From the NCBI RefSeq assembly GCF_938028735.1, contig NZ_CALIMF010000011.1, positions 1-64,000 of the forward strand: DNA of 64,000 nucleotides, written 5' to 3'. Below the pieces are notes generated by a model. The model worked only from the letters and a program-made list of their open reading frames with translations, had not been told where the DNA came from and did no database searches. The DNA is from an uncultured Thermanaerothrix sp. GTDB taxonomy: Bacteria; Chloroflexota; Anaerolineae; Anaerolineales; Anaerolineaceae. This document shows, piece after piece, positions 1-8,628 of this stretch. Numbering within the stretch: position 1 is the stretch's first letter; each line of letters opens with the position of its first letter. A program made the position numbers and the translations under genes.

Positions 1-116
1 TCGGCAACCTCCACACGGAGCAGGTCGCCATCAGAAAGCCCCACCTGACGACGAATAGAGTCTGGCAGGGTAATACGCCCATTGCTTGCTATTCGTACGA
101 CCTCATTTGCGGTCAT
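1..116 (-). CDS. AbrB/MazE-type antitoxin or transition regulator, partial
   Basis: The reverse strand reads from an ATG at 114-116 and runs off the left edge, so only the first 38 codons are visible. The peptide has the SpoVT/AbrB swapped-hairpin signature: a short strand, then NGRITLPDSIRRQVGLSDGD, then LLRVEV. This fold makes dimeric DNA-binding proteins, either toxin-antitoxin antitoxins or AbrB-like regulators. A clear AACGGAGG ribosome binding site lies 5-6 bases before the ATG. The toxin partner, if there is one, would be outside the window. Family assignment rests on the motif alone. Confidence 0.75.
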   Translation of the reverse strand, partial: MTANEVVRIASNGRITLPDSIRRQVGLSDGDLLRVEVA

Positions 117-349
117 CGAGCACCTCCGTTACCCCATTGCCACCACGCCTCCAGCCCAAATGGTGCAAGTAATTACAACAGGAAATGAGGGTTTCAGGAC
201 GCCGCCGAGTTCCTGACAAAACATAGTGCTGTAAAGCTGCCACGAGGCCCCTCATCTATAAGACGGCACGTTCTCCAGGCTAAAGAGACCGGTCCAATCA
301 CTCATCGGACGCCCATCCCCGCCTCGAGCAGCGCTCTGCGGAACCCCGC

Positions 350-1804
350 TCACTCTCCCTTCAGCAATTCCTCCAGGATCTGGCGCGCTAGGGTGGGGTC
401 GGCTTTGCCGCGCATCTTCTTCATCACCTGGCCGACGAACCAGGCAATCAATGTGACCTTGCCCTTGCGGTAGGTGGCCACCTCGTTGGGGTTCTCGGTG
501 ATGACCTCGTGGCACACCGCACGAATAGCCTCGGCATCACTGACTTTGGCCAGCCCCTCAGCCTCAACAATCTCACGCGGCGAGCGCCCACTTTCCTCAA
601 CTCTTTGCAAGAGGGCCTTGGCGGTCGAAGTGTTGATGGTGCCGGCATCGGCCAGTTTGAGGATCTCCGCCAGGTAGGCCGGGGTGAGGCGCAACTCGGC
701 GGCGCTCTTGCCACTCTCGTTGAGCATGCGCAGGATATCGTTCATTAAGTAGTTGGAAACCTTCTTGGGATCGCCGCCGTAGGCCTGGACTGCCTGCTCA
801 AAGTAATCCGAAAGCGCCCGTTCGCCGGTCAAGATTTCGGCATCGTACTCCGGTAGCCCGTAGGCCTCGATGAAACGCTGGCGGCGCTCCAATGGCAGTT
901 CCACCCGCTGGGCCAGGATAGCCGCCTTCCAGGCGGCATCAATGCGCAGAGGTAGCAGATCTGGCTCTTTGAAGTAGCGGTAATCGGCCTCGGTCTCCTT
1001 CGAGCGCATCTTGCGTAGCACGCCGGCGTCCTCGTCCCATTCCAGCGTCCAGGCCTCGATAGCATGCCCGGCCTCTACCTCGCGAATTTGGCGCTCAATT
1101 TCATGCTGGATGGCATCGCGCACGTTTTCAATGGAATTGACGTTTTTGATCTCGGTCTTGGGATTAAAGTAGGTGGCGCCCTTGGGGCGGATGGAGACAT
1201 TGGCATCACAGCGCAGGTGGCCCTTCTCCATATCCGCCTCAGAGATGCCCAGCCAGCGTAGCAACTGACGCAAGCGAATCAGATACTGCGCCGCCTCATC
1301 AGCGGAGCGCAAATCCGGTCCGGTGACCATCTCCACCAACGGCACGCCGCAGCGGTTGAAGTCAATCCAGCGCCGCCCGTTGACGTTCTTCGTCTTACCC
1401 GCGTCTTCCTCGATATGCAGTTTGATGATGTTGACGCGGCGCACGTAGGCTGGGCGCTCGGGCGTAGCGGGCATGGGAACCTCCATGTAGCCGCCCGAGG
1501 CAAGTGGGCGGTCGTACTGCGAAATCTGATACCCCTTGGGCAGGTCGGGGTAAAAGTAGTTCTTGCGGTCAAAGTAAGAGACCTCATTGATCTCGGCATG
1601 CATGGCCAGGGCGAGTAGGGCAGCCTTCTCCACCGCGGCACGGTTGAGCACCGGGAGCACGCCGGGCAGGCCGGTGCACACCGGGCAGATGTTCGTGTTG
1701 GGCGGGTCATACCACGAATCCGCCTTGCAGGCGCAAAAGATTTTGGTCTGAGTATTCAGTTGGATGTGGGTCTCCAGGCCGATAATGGCCTCGTAGTCGG
1801 TCAT
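350..1804 (-). CDS. gatB: Aspartyl/glutamyl-tRNA amidotransferase subunit B
   Basis: This is the kinase/amidotransferase subunit of GatCAB. It activates and amidates Glu-tRNA(Gln) and/or Asp-tRNA(Asn) with ammonia delivered from GatA. At 484 residues it has the usual length. The N-terminus starts with the family signature GLETHIQLNTQTKIFC at about 9-24, and the zinc-binding cysteines C24, C26, C40 and C43 are present. A DFNRCGVPLVEMVT block (about 150) and an HLRCDANVSIRP block (about 205) follow. The last 140 residues form the helical GatB/YqeY tail that grips tRNA. Its ATG overlaps the stop of the upstream membrane-protein gene (ATGA at 1801-1804), implying translational coupling. It is the last gene of a gatC-gatA-X-gatB set. 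Confidence 0.97.
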   Translation of the reverse strand: MTDYEAIIGLETHIQLNTQTKIFCACKADSWYDPPNTNICPVCTGLPGVLPVLNRAAVEKAALLALAMHAEINEVSYFDRKNYFYPDLPKGYQISQYDRPLASGGYMEVPMPATPERPAYVRRVNIIKLHIEEDAGKTKNVNGRRWIDFNRCGVPLVEMVTGPDLRSADEAAQYLIRLRQLLRWLGISEADMEKGHLRCDANVSIRPKGATYFNPKTEIKNVNSIENVRDAIQHEIERQIREVEAGHAIEAWTLEWDEDAGVLRKMRSKETEADYRYFKEPDLLPLRIDAAWKAAILAQRVELPLERRQRFIEAYGLPEYDAEILTGERALSDYFEQAVQAYGGDPKKVSNYLMNDILRMLNESGKSAAELRLTPAYLAEILKLADAGTINTSTAKALLQRVEESGRSPREIVEAEGLAKVSDAEAIRAVCHEVITENPNEVATYRKGKVTLIAWFVGQVMKKMRGKADPTLARQILEELLKGE

Positions 1805-2736
1805 GCGTGCAAACCTCCGGATGCAGATGCGGGGATGTGCAAACGTCGGCGCAGCCAGTGCCCTAGCCCGGGCAAGGTCACCTCATGCCCTTGCGCGAGG
1901 CGCAGGCCGGCCCACAGCCCTACGACCGTGTAAAGAAGGGAAAAGGCCAGAGTACCAAGCACCAACAGCCCGTAGGGAACGAGGAAAAAAGGCACCCAAT
2001 GAGCGGCGGTGCTCTCGACTAGAGCCAGCAGGAATATCAACGGGAACACGGTTGCCGCTAGCATCAGGTTAAGGAAGAACAGTACCAGGTTACCAATGGC
2101 CTGATAGACGAATGATTGCAAGGCCTGAAAGCGTAATAGAGCCGAGCGCTCTTTTTGCGTCAGCCACACGATGAGCGGGATCAGCCAGCCGTAGAGGTTG
2201 ATTAGCACGCCAGCGTAGGTTAGGGCGGCCATCCACCTGGCCTCGCGCTCGGGGTGAAGCGTTGGCGCGATTTCAGAGGTAGCCTCGGTCAACAGGGCGC
2301 GCTCCAAGCGTTCGCCCAGCAGGGGGTAGCGCACATCCTGCCCGCTTAGGCACAGGATGGCGGCAATTACCCCACCCAGTGTTAGCAGCCCCCAGGCAGC
2401 AGCCAGGCTGCCAAAGAAGAAGATGTTCGCAAGCACAAACAGCCCACTGCTCACATCCTGGGAGACGAAGGCCGAAAGCAGGGACAGGAGTATCGCCCCA
2501 CCGGCATAGAGCCCACCCAACCCCACCCCTAACACGGCCAACACGATCAACTGTGCCACCTGGTAGGTGAGTGCTTGCAGGGATTGGAACGAGAGGTAAT
2601 CCCCGCGCCGCGGGTGCGCCGCCCATAGCGCCGTAGGCACAAGCAACCCCCAGCCGGGGAGCAGCACCGCCGCATGCGCCAGCGCCGCCAGCCTACGCTC
2701 GCTGTTGGTGGTGGGAGAAAGAGAGAGATGTCTCAT
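1801..2736 (-). CDS. DUF4870-like duplicated integral membrane protein
   Basis: The gene encodes 311 residues of mostly membrane helices. The protein looks duplicated: RRLAALAHAAVLLPGWG at about 14 and ARWMAALTYAGVLINLYGW at about 166 each precede a hydrophobic helix, a charged Lys/Arg turn and an F-Q-(A/S)-L-Q-(A/S) helix. That pattern resembles the DUF4870/Tic20-like small membrane family. The function is unknown. What stands out is the position, between gatA (30 bases upstream) and gatB (ATGA overlap), which makes it a passenger of the amidotransferase operon. No strong ribosome binding site precedes the ATG. The family call is from pattern only. Confidence 0.7.
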   Translation of the reverse strand: MRHLSLSPTTNSERRLAALAHAAVLLPGWGLLVPTALWAAHPRRGDYLSFQSLQALTYQVAQLIVLAVLGVGLGGLYAGGAILLSLLSAFVSQDVSSGLFVLANIFFFGSLAAAWGLLTLGGVIAAILCLSGQDVRYPLLGERLERALLTEATSEIAPTLHPEREARWMAALTYAGVLINLYGWLIPLIVWLTQKERSALLRFQALQSFVYQAIGNLVLFFLNLMLAATVFPLIFLLALVESTAAHWVPFFLVPYGLLVLGTLAFSLLYTVVGLWAGLRLAQGHEVTLPGLGHWLRRRLHIPASASGGLHA

Positions 2737-2766
2737 GGTGAGGTTCCTGAACAGGCGTCAAAAAGG

Positions 2767-4365
2767 TCACGCTACCAAGCGCTGCAGTACCTCAGGCCGC
2801 GCGCGGCGCCAGGAGGCCTCTTCAGTGGCGCGCTCAAACGCCCGCGCGATGCGCAACAGCAGCGCCTCACTGAAATCGGGACCAAGGAACTGGATGCCAA
2901 TGGGCAACCCCTCATGATCCAACCCTGCTGGGATGGAGATACCGGGGATGCCAGCGTGATTGGCCGGGACGGTGAGTTGGTCAGCGTACTGCATCAATAC
3001 CGAATCGCCATACACGGCGCCCACGGGGAACGCTGTGGTCGGCGTAGTCGGCGTAAGCAGAGCGTGCAAGCGGTATTTGCCCTGGGGATCAAACGCCTGT
3101 TCAAAATCGCGGCGGATGAGCGTGCGCACGCGTAGGGCACGTTGGTAGTACTGCGCGCTGTACTGGGCAGCACTGACATACATCCCCATTAGAATGCGCA
3201 GTTTGGGCTGCAGTCCAAACCCCTCATTGCGCGTTTTGCGGTACATCTCGTGCAGGTCCTGCACGGGTTGCGGGGTACGGTAGCCGTATTTGACGCCATC
3301 ATAGCGGTGCAGGTTCGAGGCGGCCTCCACCCGGCTAATCACAAAGTAGGCCGGAATGCCATAGCGGGTGTTGGGCATGGGCACATTCTCGACAATCTCG
3401 GCCCCTAGATCAGCCAGGATATCAGCAGCACGGCGGACCGCCGCTTCAATCTCACCGGGGATGGGCTGCTGATCATACTCGCCCCGCACCGCATCGGGGA
3501 AAGTGATGCGGAAATAATCCGGTGAAAGGCCGATGCGCAACCCTCTCACGCCCTCTTCCAGCGCCGCCAGGTAATCGGGCACGGGCAGGTTAGCAGCGGT
3601 GCTATCGTGGGGGTCTGGGCCGGCGATCACCTGAAGCATGAGCGCAGCGTCCACCACATTGCGGGCAATCGGACCAGGGCAGTCCAATGAAGAACCAAAA
3701 GCGATCAGCCCATAACGCGAGACGCGTCCATAAGTGGGCTTGACCCCTACCACGCCGCAGAAGGCCGCTGGCTGGCGAATGGAGCCGGCCGTATCGGTGC
3801 CGAGCGAGAGCGGCGCCTCGCCCGCCGCCACGCTGGCGGTGCTTCCGCCGGAAGAACCGCCCGGCACACGGTCTAGTTTCCACGGGTTGCGCGGAGTAGG
3901 GCGAAAAGCCGAGGATTCGTTGGAAGAGCCGTAGGTGAATTCATCCAGATTAACCTTGCCCAGCATGAGCGCGCCAGCAGCTTCCAAGCGGGCCACTGGC
4001 GTCGCCGTGTACGGCGCCACAAAGTTAGCCAGGATGCGCGAGCCGGCGGTGGAGGGCGTCCCCTTGACGCAGAAGATGTCCTTAACCGTGAAGGGAATGC
4101 CCGCCAGCAGGCCAACCGGCTCGCCCGCCGCCAGGCGCCGATCCACGGTTTCAGCCTGGGCACGAGCGCGCTCAGCGGTCAGGGTGATGAAGGCGTGCAC
4201 ACGCTCGGCATCCTCAGGCTGGGGCGCCCCGGGTTCAAGACTGCCGGGACGGCCATCCACCTGGGAAATGCGCTGCAAGCAAGATTCTAGAACCTCCACT
4301 GCCGAAACGCGCCGTTGGCGCAGGAGCAGACTGAGCTCATGAGCGGATAAGTCACACAGTTCCAT
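2767..4365 (-). CDS. gatA: Aspartyl/glutamyl-tRNA amidotransferase subunit A
   Basis: This is the glutamine amidase subunit of GatCAB, which releases ammonia for tRNA amidation. The amidase-signature catalytic triad is readable: K95 (in FTVKDIF), the cis-Ser S171 in PGGSSGGS, and S195 in TAGSIRQPA, with the spacing seen in characterised GatA proteins. At 532 residues it is longer than the usual 480-490. The surplus is mainly an N-terminal insert near residues 37-55 and another around DAVRGEYDQQPIPGE. The gene begins 9 bases after gatC and is followed by the DUF4870-like gene, all in one operon on the minus strand. Confidence 0.97.
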   Translation of the reverse strand: MELCDLSAHELSLLLRQRRVSAVEVLESCLQRISQVDGRPGSLEPGAPQPEDAERVHAFITLTAERARAQAETVDRRLAAGEPVGLLAGIPFTVKDIFCVKGTPSTAGSRILANFVAPYTATPVARLEAAGALMLGKVNLDEFTYGSSNESSAFRPTPRNPWKLDRVPGGSSGGSTASVAAGEAPLSLGTDTAGSIRQPAAFCGVVGVKPTYGRVSRYGLIAFGSSLDCPGPIARNVVDAALMLQVIAGPDPHDSTAANLPVPDYLAALEEGVRGLRIGLSPDYFRITFPDAVRGEYDQQPIPGEIEAAVRRAADILADLGAEIVENVPMPNTRYGIPAYFVISRVEAASNLHRYDGVKYGYRTPQPVQDLHEMYRKTRNEGFGLQPKLRILMGMYVSAAQYSAQYYQRALRVRTLIRRDFEQAFDPQGKYRLHALLTPTTPTTAFPVGAVYGDSVLMQYADQLTVPANHAGIPGISIPAGLDHEGLPIGIQFLGPDFSEALLLRIARAFERATEEASWRRARPEVLQRLVA

Positions 4366-4374
4366 GGGGCCTCA

Positions 4375-4698
4375 TCATTCCAGTGTGGTGTGGGGAATGT
4401 CCGGAACAACGACATACCCTTCCTCAACTTGCGGGGCCTGGTCAAGGATCTCCGCCACATCCGGGAAGGGCTGCCAGGCGTCCTCGCGCAACGGCGGGCA
4501 GATTTCGGGAGGATAAGGCACGCCGTGCGAAGTGATTGGCACACTGTCATCCAACGGAATGGCTTCCAGTTCATGGATGGCGCTTAATTGGCGGTTCAGT
4601 TCACGACGCAGGTATTCGGCTTGAGCCTCGTCCAGTTCCAGGGCGGCTAGGCGCACCAAATGGTCAAAGGTTTCAGGGGTAATGGTCTCAGCAGGCAT
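4375..4698 (-). CDS. gatC: Aspartyl/glutamyl-tRNA amidotransferase subunit C
   Basis: This is the small subunit that wraps around and stabilises the GatA-GatB pair. The 107-residue product begins MPAETITPETFDHLVRLAAL, the typical GatC opening helix, and continues with the L-x-R-E-L-N-R-Q-L amphipathic helix and the PLR-ED-....A polar tail. I chose the ATG at 4696-4698 because homology begins there. An in-frame ATG at 4753-4755 would add 19 atypical residues, and GGAG lies rather far (18 bases) upstream of the chosen start, so the start is uncertain. It is the first gene of the gat operon. Confidence 0.9.
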   Translation of the reverse strand: MPAETITPETFDHLVRLAALELDEAQAEYLRRELNRQLSAIHELEAIPLDDSVPITSHGVPYPPEICPPLREDAWQPFPDVAEILDQAPQVEEGYVVVPDIPHTTLE

Positions 4699-4812
4699 AG
4701 GCTTAACTCTTACTTTCTCCGTTCTCATCCACAAGGATTTTACATCCGCCCACACATGCGCAGAAAAGCCCTCCCGCCTCTTCGTCGGGTAGAAAGGGCG
4801 GTGCGGTGAGGA

Positions 4813-5226
4813 TTATGGACTCCCCTCGGTTGCGGTCGGTTCCGGTGGAGGGATCGGCGTATCTGTTGGAATGGGGGTCACGGTTGGGGTCAGAGTAGGC
4901 GTCCGGGTAATGGTTGGCGTGCGGGTCGGGGTTAGTGTAGGCGTGGCAGTAGGGATGAAATAAGGCGTGTAGGTTGGCGGAAGAGTCGAGGTTGGGCGTG
5001 GGGTGGGCATTTCTGCGCCCAGCGGCGGCGTGGGCGTCCACGTTGGGGGCAATTGGCGCAAAGTGGGAGTGCTGGTGGGGAGTTCCAGGCGTGGGGGCAA
5101 GGTGGGAGGAGGAAACGGGTTGAGAGGGGTGTAGGGATTTAAGAAGATGAACACAAAAACAAGCACCACGCCCAATGTAGCCAACAGAGCGAGGAGGGTG
5201 AGAACATTCCACAAGTCATCGCGCAT
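4813..5226 (-). CDS. Membrane-anchored Thr/Pro-rich protein of unknown function
   Basis: A short charged N-terminus is followed by one transmembrane helix at about residues 8-29. The remaining 105 residues are almost entirely Pro, Thr and Ser, with repeated TPT/TPTxTP units. Such sequences form extended stalks outside the membrane and are common in Chloroflexota. No folded domain follows the stalk, so the protein ends as a bare Pro/Thr tail. The start has a good AGGAGG site 9 bases upstream. It lies between gatC and a DMT transporter with no obvious functional link. Confidence 0.75.
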   Translation of the reverse strand: MRDDLWNVLTLLALLATLGVVLVFVFIFLNPYTPLNPFPPPTLPPRLELPTSTPTLRQLPPTWTPTPPLGAEMPTPRPTSTLPPTYTPYFIPTATPTLTPTRTPTITRTPTLTPTVTPIPTDTPIPPPEPTATEGSP

Positions 5227-5371
5227 GCGCGGGGCCTCCTCTCACCAGAGGTTGCAATCTCGCCGAGAATGGTCGGCAAGGTCAATGTCAGTATATCCAA
5301 GAATGGTGAACTGTCAAGCAAAGGCATTCGTTGGCTTGATGAGAGAGGCAATGAGCGAATGGCCACCCATT

Positions 5372-6241
5372 TTAGCCCGCCCCCAACAACAAAAGTGCTA
5401 CGCCTGCCACCACTCCCCCAGCAGCCACCACTTGGGCGCGCGTGGGCTTCTCTCCTCCCATGATCGCACTCACCCCCACCACAAAAAGCGGAGAGGTGTC
5501 GGCCAGCGCCTTGACAACAGCCGGGGCGCCTCCTTCCAGGGCAAACAGAAGCGCCAACCACTGCCCAATGACCAACGCGGCGCGCAACGCAAGCCTGCGC
5601 ACCCGTTCCGACCCCCATTCGAAAGGAGCAGGAGGCGCCAGGCGCCCCGTTACCAGTGCAATGATACCTGCCCGCACCAGGTAATACGTGGGCGGATTCG
5701 TCCAGCCCTGGGTGAAAAGAAGGCGCACCGGGTAGAGGCTCGCACCAAACAGTGCTGCCGCAGCCAGGGGGTAGAGCCAGGCTTTCATCGGCCTTGTGCC
5801 ACGCCGCAACGCTCCATTCACTTGGGGTTGGGCACGTGTCAGCGCCAGCACACTGCCAGTACACACGACCACCCCTACCACCTGCCATGACTGAAGTCCC
5901 GCTGACTGACCCGGCACCCCTAGGGCAATCAGCAGGGTGAACAGAGGCGAAAGGGCTAGGAGTGTGGTGGCAGTGACGGCATCCAGGCCCACAAAGGCCT
6001 GGAAGTAGGCATAATTGGCCATTGCATCCAATCCAATGCTCAAGACCAGCCATCCTAGCGCCTCTGGCTGCCATACCAGCCTAAAATAAAAGGGAGCCAG
6101 GGGCAGCATCATCCCAAAGATGAGGGCAAAATTAAGCCCAAAAATCTCCCGTAGTTGGGAACGGCGCAGCAGATCGCGCGCCAGCCAGTTGACCAGCGCC
6201 CCCAGTATTGCGGAAAGGAGTGCCAAAAGGAAAGCCCTCAC
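5372..6241 (-). CDS. EamA/DMT-family transporter
   Basis: This is a 289-residue membrane protein with about ten hydrophobic helices in two similar halves (about 1-135 and 150-285), the EamA layout of drug/metabolite transporters. The PTRAQVVAAGGVVAGVALLL end matches the last helix pair of the family. The substrate cannot be told from sequence. The start is a GTG at 6239-6241 with GAGG upstream. It diverges from the L,D-transpeptidase gene, and the two start codons are only 20 bases apart, so their promoters must overlap. Confidence 0.85.
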   Translation of the reverse strand: MRAFLLALLSAILGALVNWLARDLLRRSQLREIFGLNFALIFGMMLPLAPFYFRLVWQPEALGWLVLSIGLDAMANYAYFQAFVGLDAVTATTLLALSPLFTLLIALGVPGQSAGLQSWQVVGVVVCTGSVLALTRAQPQVNGALRRGTRPMKAWLYPLAAAALFGASLYPVRLLFTQGWTNPPTYYLVRAGIIALVTGRLAPPAPFEWGSERVRRLALRAALVIGQWLALLFALEGGAPAVVKALADTSPLFVVGVSAIMGGEKPTRAQVVAAGGVVAGVALLLLGAG

Positions 6242-6246
6242 GCTGG

Positions 6247-6252
6247 TATAAT
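6247..6252 (+). promoter_or_regulatory. -10 box of a probably leaderless transpeptidase transcript
   Basis: A perfect TATAAT lies 9 bases before the ATG at 6262. There is no ribosome binding site between them, so transcription would begin within 2-3 bases of the start codon. No convincing -35 hexamer is visible. Confidence 0.55.
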
Positions 6253-6261
6253 CCTCTGCAA

Positions 6262-7293
6262 ATGAGCACGCGCCTTTCGCGCCGCGAGTTTCTGCGCCTG
6301 ATGGGCCTGAGCCTGGGCGCGCTGGCCTTCCGCCCCACGGAAGGCGCGTTTCGCGATGCCACCCAAGAGGACCTGCTGCGCGTCACTGTGCGTTCGGTCA
6401 GCGTGTACAGCCAGCCCTCGGATAAAAGCCGCATCCGCTTCCAGCGCTACCGCGACGAACTGGTCAACATCTATGCCGAGGTGGAATCGGAGGCCGGGCC
6501 GGCCTATAATCCGGTATGGTATCGAGTGTGGGGAGGTTATATCCATCGCGCCAATACCCAACGCGTACGCATCCAGTATCACCCGGTGCCGTCAGAACTG
6601 CCGGCCGCCCTTGTCCTGGCCGAGGTCACCGTGCCCTATACTCAGGCCCTACGTTACACCCGTGCCCAGGGCTGGCAACCATTATATCGTCTTTACTACG
6701 AATCCACACATTGGGTGGTCGGCATTGACGAAGGACCAGATGGCAGCCCCTGGTACCGCCTCAAAGACGAATTGCTGGAGATTGAGTACCACGTCCCAGC
6801 GCTACATCTGCGCTTGCTGAAGCCAGAAGAATTTGCCCCCATCTCCCCCGACGTGCCCCCCCACCAGAAGTGGATTGAGGTCTCAATTGCACGCCAGACC
6901 CTAACCTGCTACGAGGGAGAAACACCCGTTTTCCAAACTAAAATCTCCTCTGGGTTGTTCCGTTCACCCCCTGGGCAGATTCCCTGGGAAACCCCCAAGG
7001 GGGAATTCAACATCTTCTCTAAAATGCCCTCCAAACACATGGGCGAGGGCCGCCTGACCGGCAACCCAGAGGATTACGAACTGCCGGGGGTGCCCTGGAC
7101 GTGCTTTTTCGAAGCCACCGGGGTGGCGTTCCATGGCACCTACTGGCACACTGATTTTGGCACGCCGCGCAGCCACGGCTGCATCAACATGCGCACCGCT
7201 GAAGCGCATTGGCTCTACCGTTGGACGACTCCTGTGGCCGGTCCAGAGGACATTGAGAAGATAGGCTACGGGACACGTGTTGTAGTTGTCTGA
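6262..7293 (+). CDS. Tat-exported L,D-transpeptidase (YkuD domain)
   Basis: The enzyme likely makes 3-3 cross-links in peptidoglycan or attaches proteins to it outside the cytoplasmic membrane. The N-terminus carries a twin-arginine signal (SRREFLRL at 6-13, then a hydrophobic run). The C-terminal YkuD domain (about 220-343) has the full active-site pattern: H291 in FHGTYWH, then SHGCINM with H305 and the nucleophile C307. The middle part (about 35-215) looks like two SH3-type repeats. I took the ATG at 6262 over an upstream TTG because the Tat signal begins there and a TATAAT box lies just before it. The product is 343 residues. Confidence 0.92.
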   Translation: MSTRLSRREFLRLMGLSLGALAFRPTEGAFRDATQEDLLRVTVRSVSVYSQPSDKSRIRFQRYRDELVNIYAEVESEAGPAYNPVWYRVWGGYIHRANTQRVRIQYHPVPSELPAALVLAEVTVPYTQALRYTRAQGWQPLYRLYYESTHWVVGIDEGPDGSPWYRLKDELLEIEYHVPALHLRLLKPEEFAPISPDVPPHQKWIEVSIARQTLTCYEGETPVFQTKISSGLFRSPPGQIPWETPKGEFNIFSKMPSKHMGEGRLTGNPEDYELPGVPWTCFFEATGVAFHGTYWHTDFGTPRSHGCINMRTAEAHWLYRWTTPVAGPEDIEKIGYGTRVVVV

Positions 7294-7317
7294 ACCGGCT
7301 CCAAATTCCCGCTGCCC

Positions 7318-7344
7318 TTGTCAAAAAAGCGACTATGTTATAAT
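7318..7344 (+). promoter_or_regulatory. Sigma-70-type promoter for the LysM protein
   Basis: TTGTCA (7318-7323) and TATAAT (7339-7344) are separated by 15 bases, a slightly short spacer. An AAGG ribosome binding site lies between this and the ATG at 7391. The boxes start 25 bases after the transpeptidase stop codon. Confidence 0.6.
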
Positions 7345-7390
7345 ACCCCCTGCCGCGAACCCCTACGGCATATTTTAAGGATGAAGGTCT

Positions 7391-8530
7391 ATGAGTCCAG
7401 ACGAAACGACCAAAACCAAAGTTTGCCCCATCTGTGGAGCACGCACCAGCGAGGGGGCAACCCGCTGTCTGGTGTGCGGCCACACCTTTACCCCTGAAGG
7501 AAGCAAAAAAGGCAGCCCGCTTCAGGGTCCCCGCCTTCCCGAAATTACGCTTTCTCTCCCGATTGCGTTGGGACTGATGGTCCTGCTCCTGGCCATTGGG
7601 GCGGGTACAGTCTTTGCAGCGCTGCAAAGTACAGGACGGGTGGTAGAACCCACGGCCACGCCCACCCTTACCGTGACCCCCACCATTACCCTGACCCCCA
7701 CAGCCAGCCCCACCCCCACCCTGGAGCCAACATTCACCCCGTTGCCACCGCTTGAGTACACTGTGCGTAGCGGCGATAATTGCATCACGATAGCCTATAC
7801 CTTTGGCGTCTCGGTCTCGAGTATCATCGCGCTGAACAACCTGCCAGTAGCGTGTGACAACCTGGTAGTGGGACAAAAACTGCTCATTCCCCAGCCTACC
7901 CCCACCCCCTCTCCTCAGCCAACCAACACTCTCAGCCCGGCAGAAGCCACTGAAGCCGCCTGTCAGAAACTGGATTATACGGTGACGGCCAACGACACCT
8001 TGAGCATTATCGCTGCCCGTTATAACGTTTCCATGGAGTCTATCAAAACCTACAACGGCTTGACCGGCGATATTGTGTATGAGGGGCAGGTGTTACAAAT
8101 CCCATTGTGCGCACGGCTACCTACTCCCGGCCCCACCCCAACCCCTACGCCGCCCCCGCCTTATCCGGCACCGAACCTGCTCCTGCCGGCTAACGGCGCC
8201 GTCTTTACCGCCGCCAACGATACGGTAACCCTGCAATGGGCCTCCGTAGGTACCCTGCGGGATAACGAGGCCTACGCCGTCACCATCGAGGATCTGACCG
8301 AGGGCAAAGGGCGCCGCCTGGTGGATTATGTGACCGACACCAAGTATATCGTCCCGGCGGCATTCCGCCCGGTGGATACCGTGCCGCATGTGTTGCAATG
8401 GTTCGTGGTGCCGGTACGCCAGACCGGTACCTCTATAGACGGTAAGCCCATCTACGAACAGGCCGGTGCGCCCAGTGCCTTCCGCGTGTTCGTCTGGTGG
8501 GCAACGGGCGGCATCACCCCGGCCCCGTAA
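7391..8530 (+). CDS. Zinc-ribbon, membrane-anchored double-LysM protein
   Basis: Domain order: a cytoplasmic zinc ribbon with C12, C15, C26 and C29; one transmembrane helix (about 54-77); a Thr-Pro stalk (about 86-120); LysM 1 (about 122-168, YTVRSGDNCITIAYTFGVS); a short Pro linker; LysM 2 (about 195-239, YTVTANDTLSIIAARYNVS); and a C-terminal beta-rich domain (about 260-379) that resembles a fibronectin-like fold. The LysM repeats should bind peptidoglycan or another N-acetylglucosamine polymer outside the membrane. It sits downstream of the L,D-transpeptidase, in keeping with a cell-envelope role. A strong terminator follows. Confidence 0.88.
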   Translation: MSPDETTKTKVCPICGARTSEGATRCLVCGHTFTPEGSKKGSPLQGPRLPEITLSLPIALGLMVLLLAIGAGTVFAALQSTGRVVEPTATPTLTVTPTITLTPTASPTPTLEPTFTPLPPLEYTVRSGDNCITIAYTFGVSVSSIIALNNLPVACDNLVVGQKLLIPQPTPTPSPQPTNTLSPAEATEAACQKLDYTVTANDTLSIIAARYNVSMESIKTYNGLTGDIVYEGQVLQIPLCARLPTPGPTPTPTPPPPYPAPNLLLPANGAVFTAANDTVTLQWASVGTLRDNEAYAVTIEDLTEGKGRRLVDYVTDTKYIVPAAFRPVDTVPHVLQWFVVPVRQTGTSIDGKPIYEQAGAPSAFRVFVWWATGGITPAP

Positions 8531-8555
8531 GACAAGACTTGCCGTTGCAACCCCC

Positions 8556-8591
8556 AAGGCTGCCCATGTTACGTATGGGCAGCCTTTTCTT
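8556..8591 (+). terminator. Intrinsic terminator after the LysM gene
   Basis: A 12-bp perfect stem (AAGGCTGCCCAT at 8556-8567 with ATGGGCAGCCTT at 8575-8586) has a 7-base loop and is followed by TTTTCTT. On the opposite strand the hairpin lacks a T tract. Confidence 0.85.
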
Positions 8592-8628
8592 GCGTCTTGT
8601 TAAGCGCCTCGGCGCGGTTCAAGGTCGC

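Noticed and set aside
5147-5890. Open frame of 247 codons on the plus strand opposite the DMT transporter
   Set aside because: Composition is Arg/His/Pro/Ser-rich and without domain pattern; the minus-strand frame has clear membrane helices.
7184-7876. Open frame of 230 codons on the minus strand across the transpeptidase/LysM junction
   Set aside because: It overlaps two well-supported genes, a promoter and the Thr-Pro stalk, and its sequence is low-complexity Gly/Arg.
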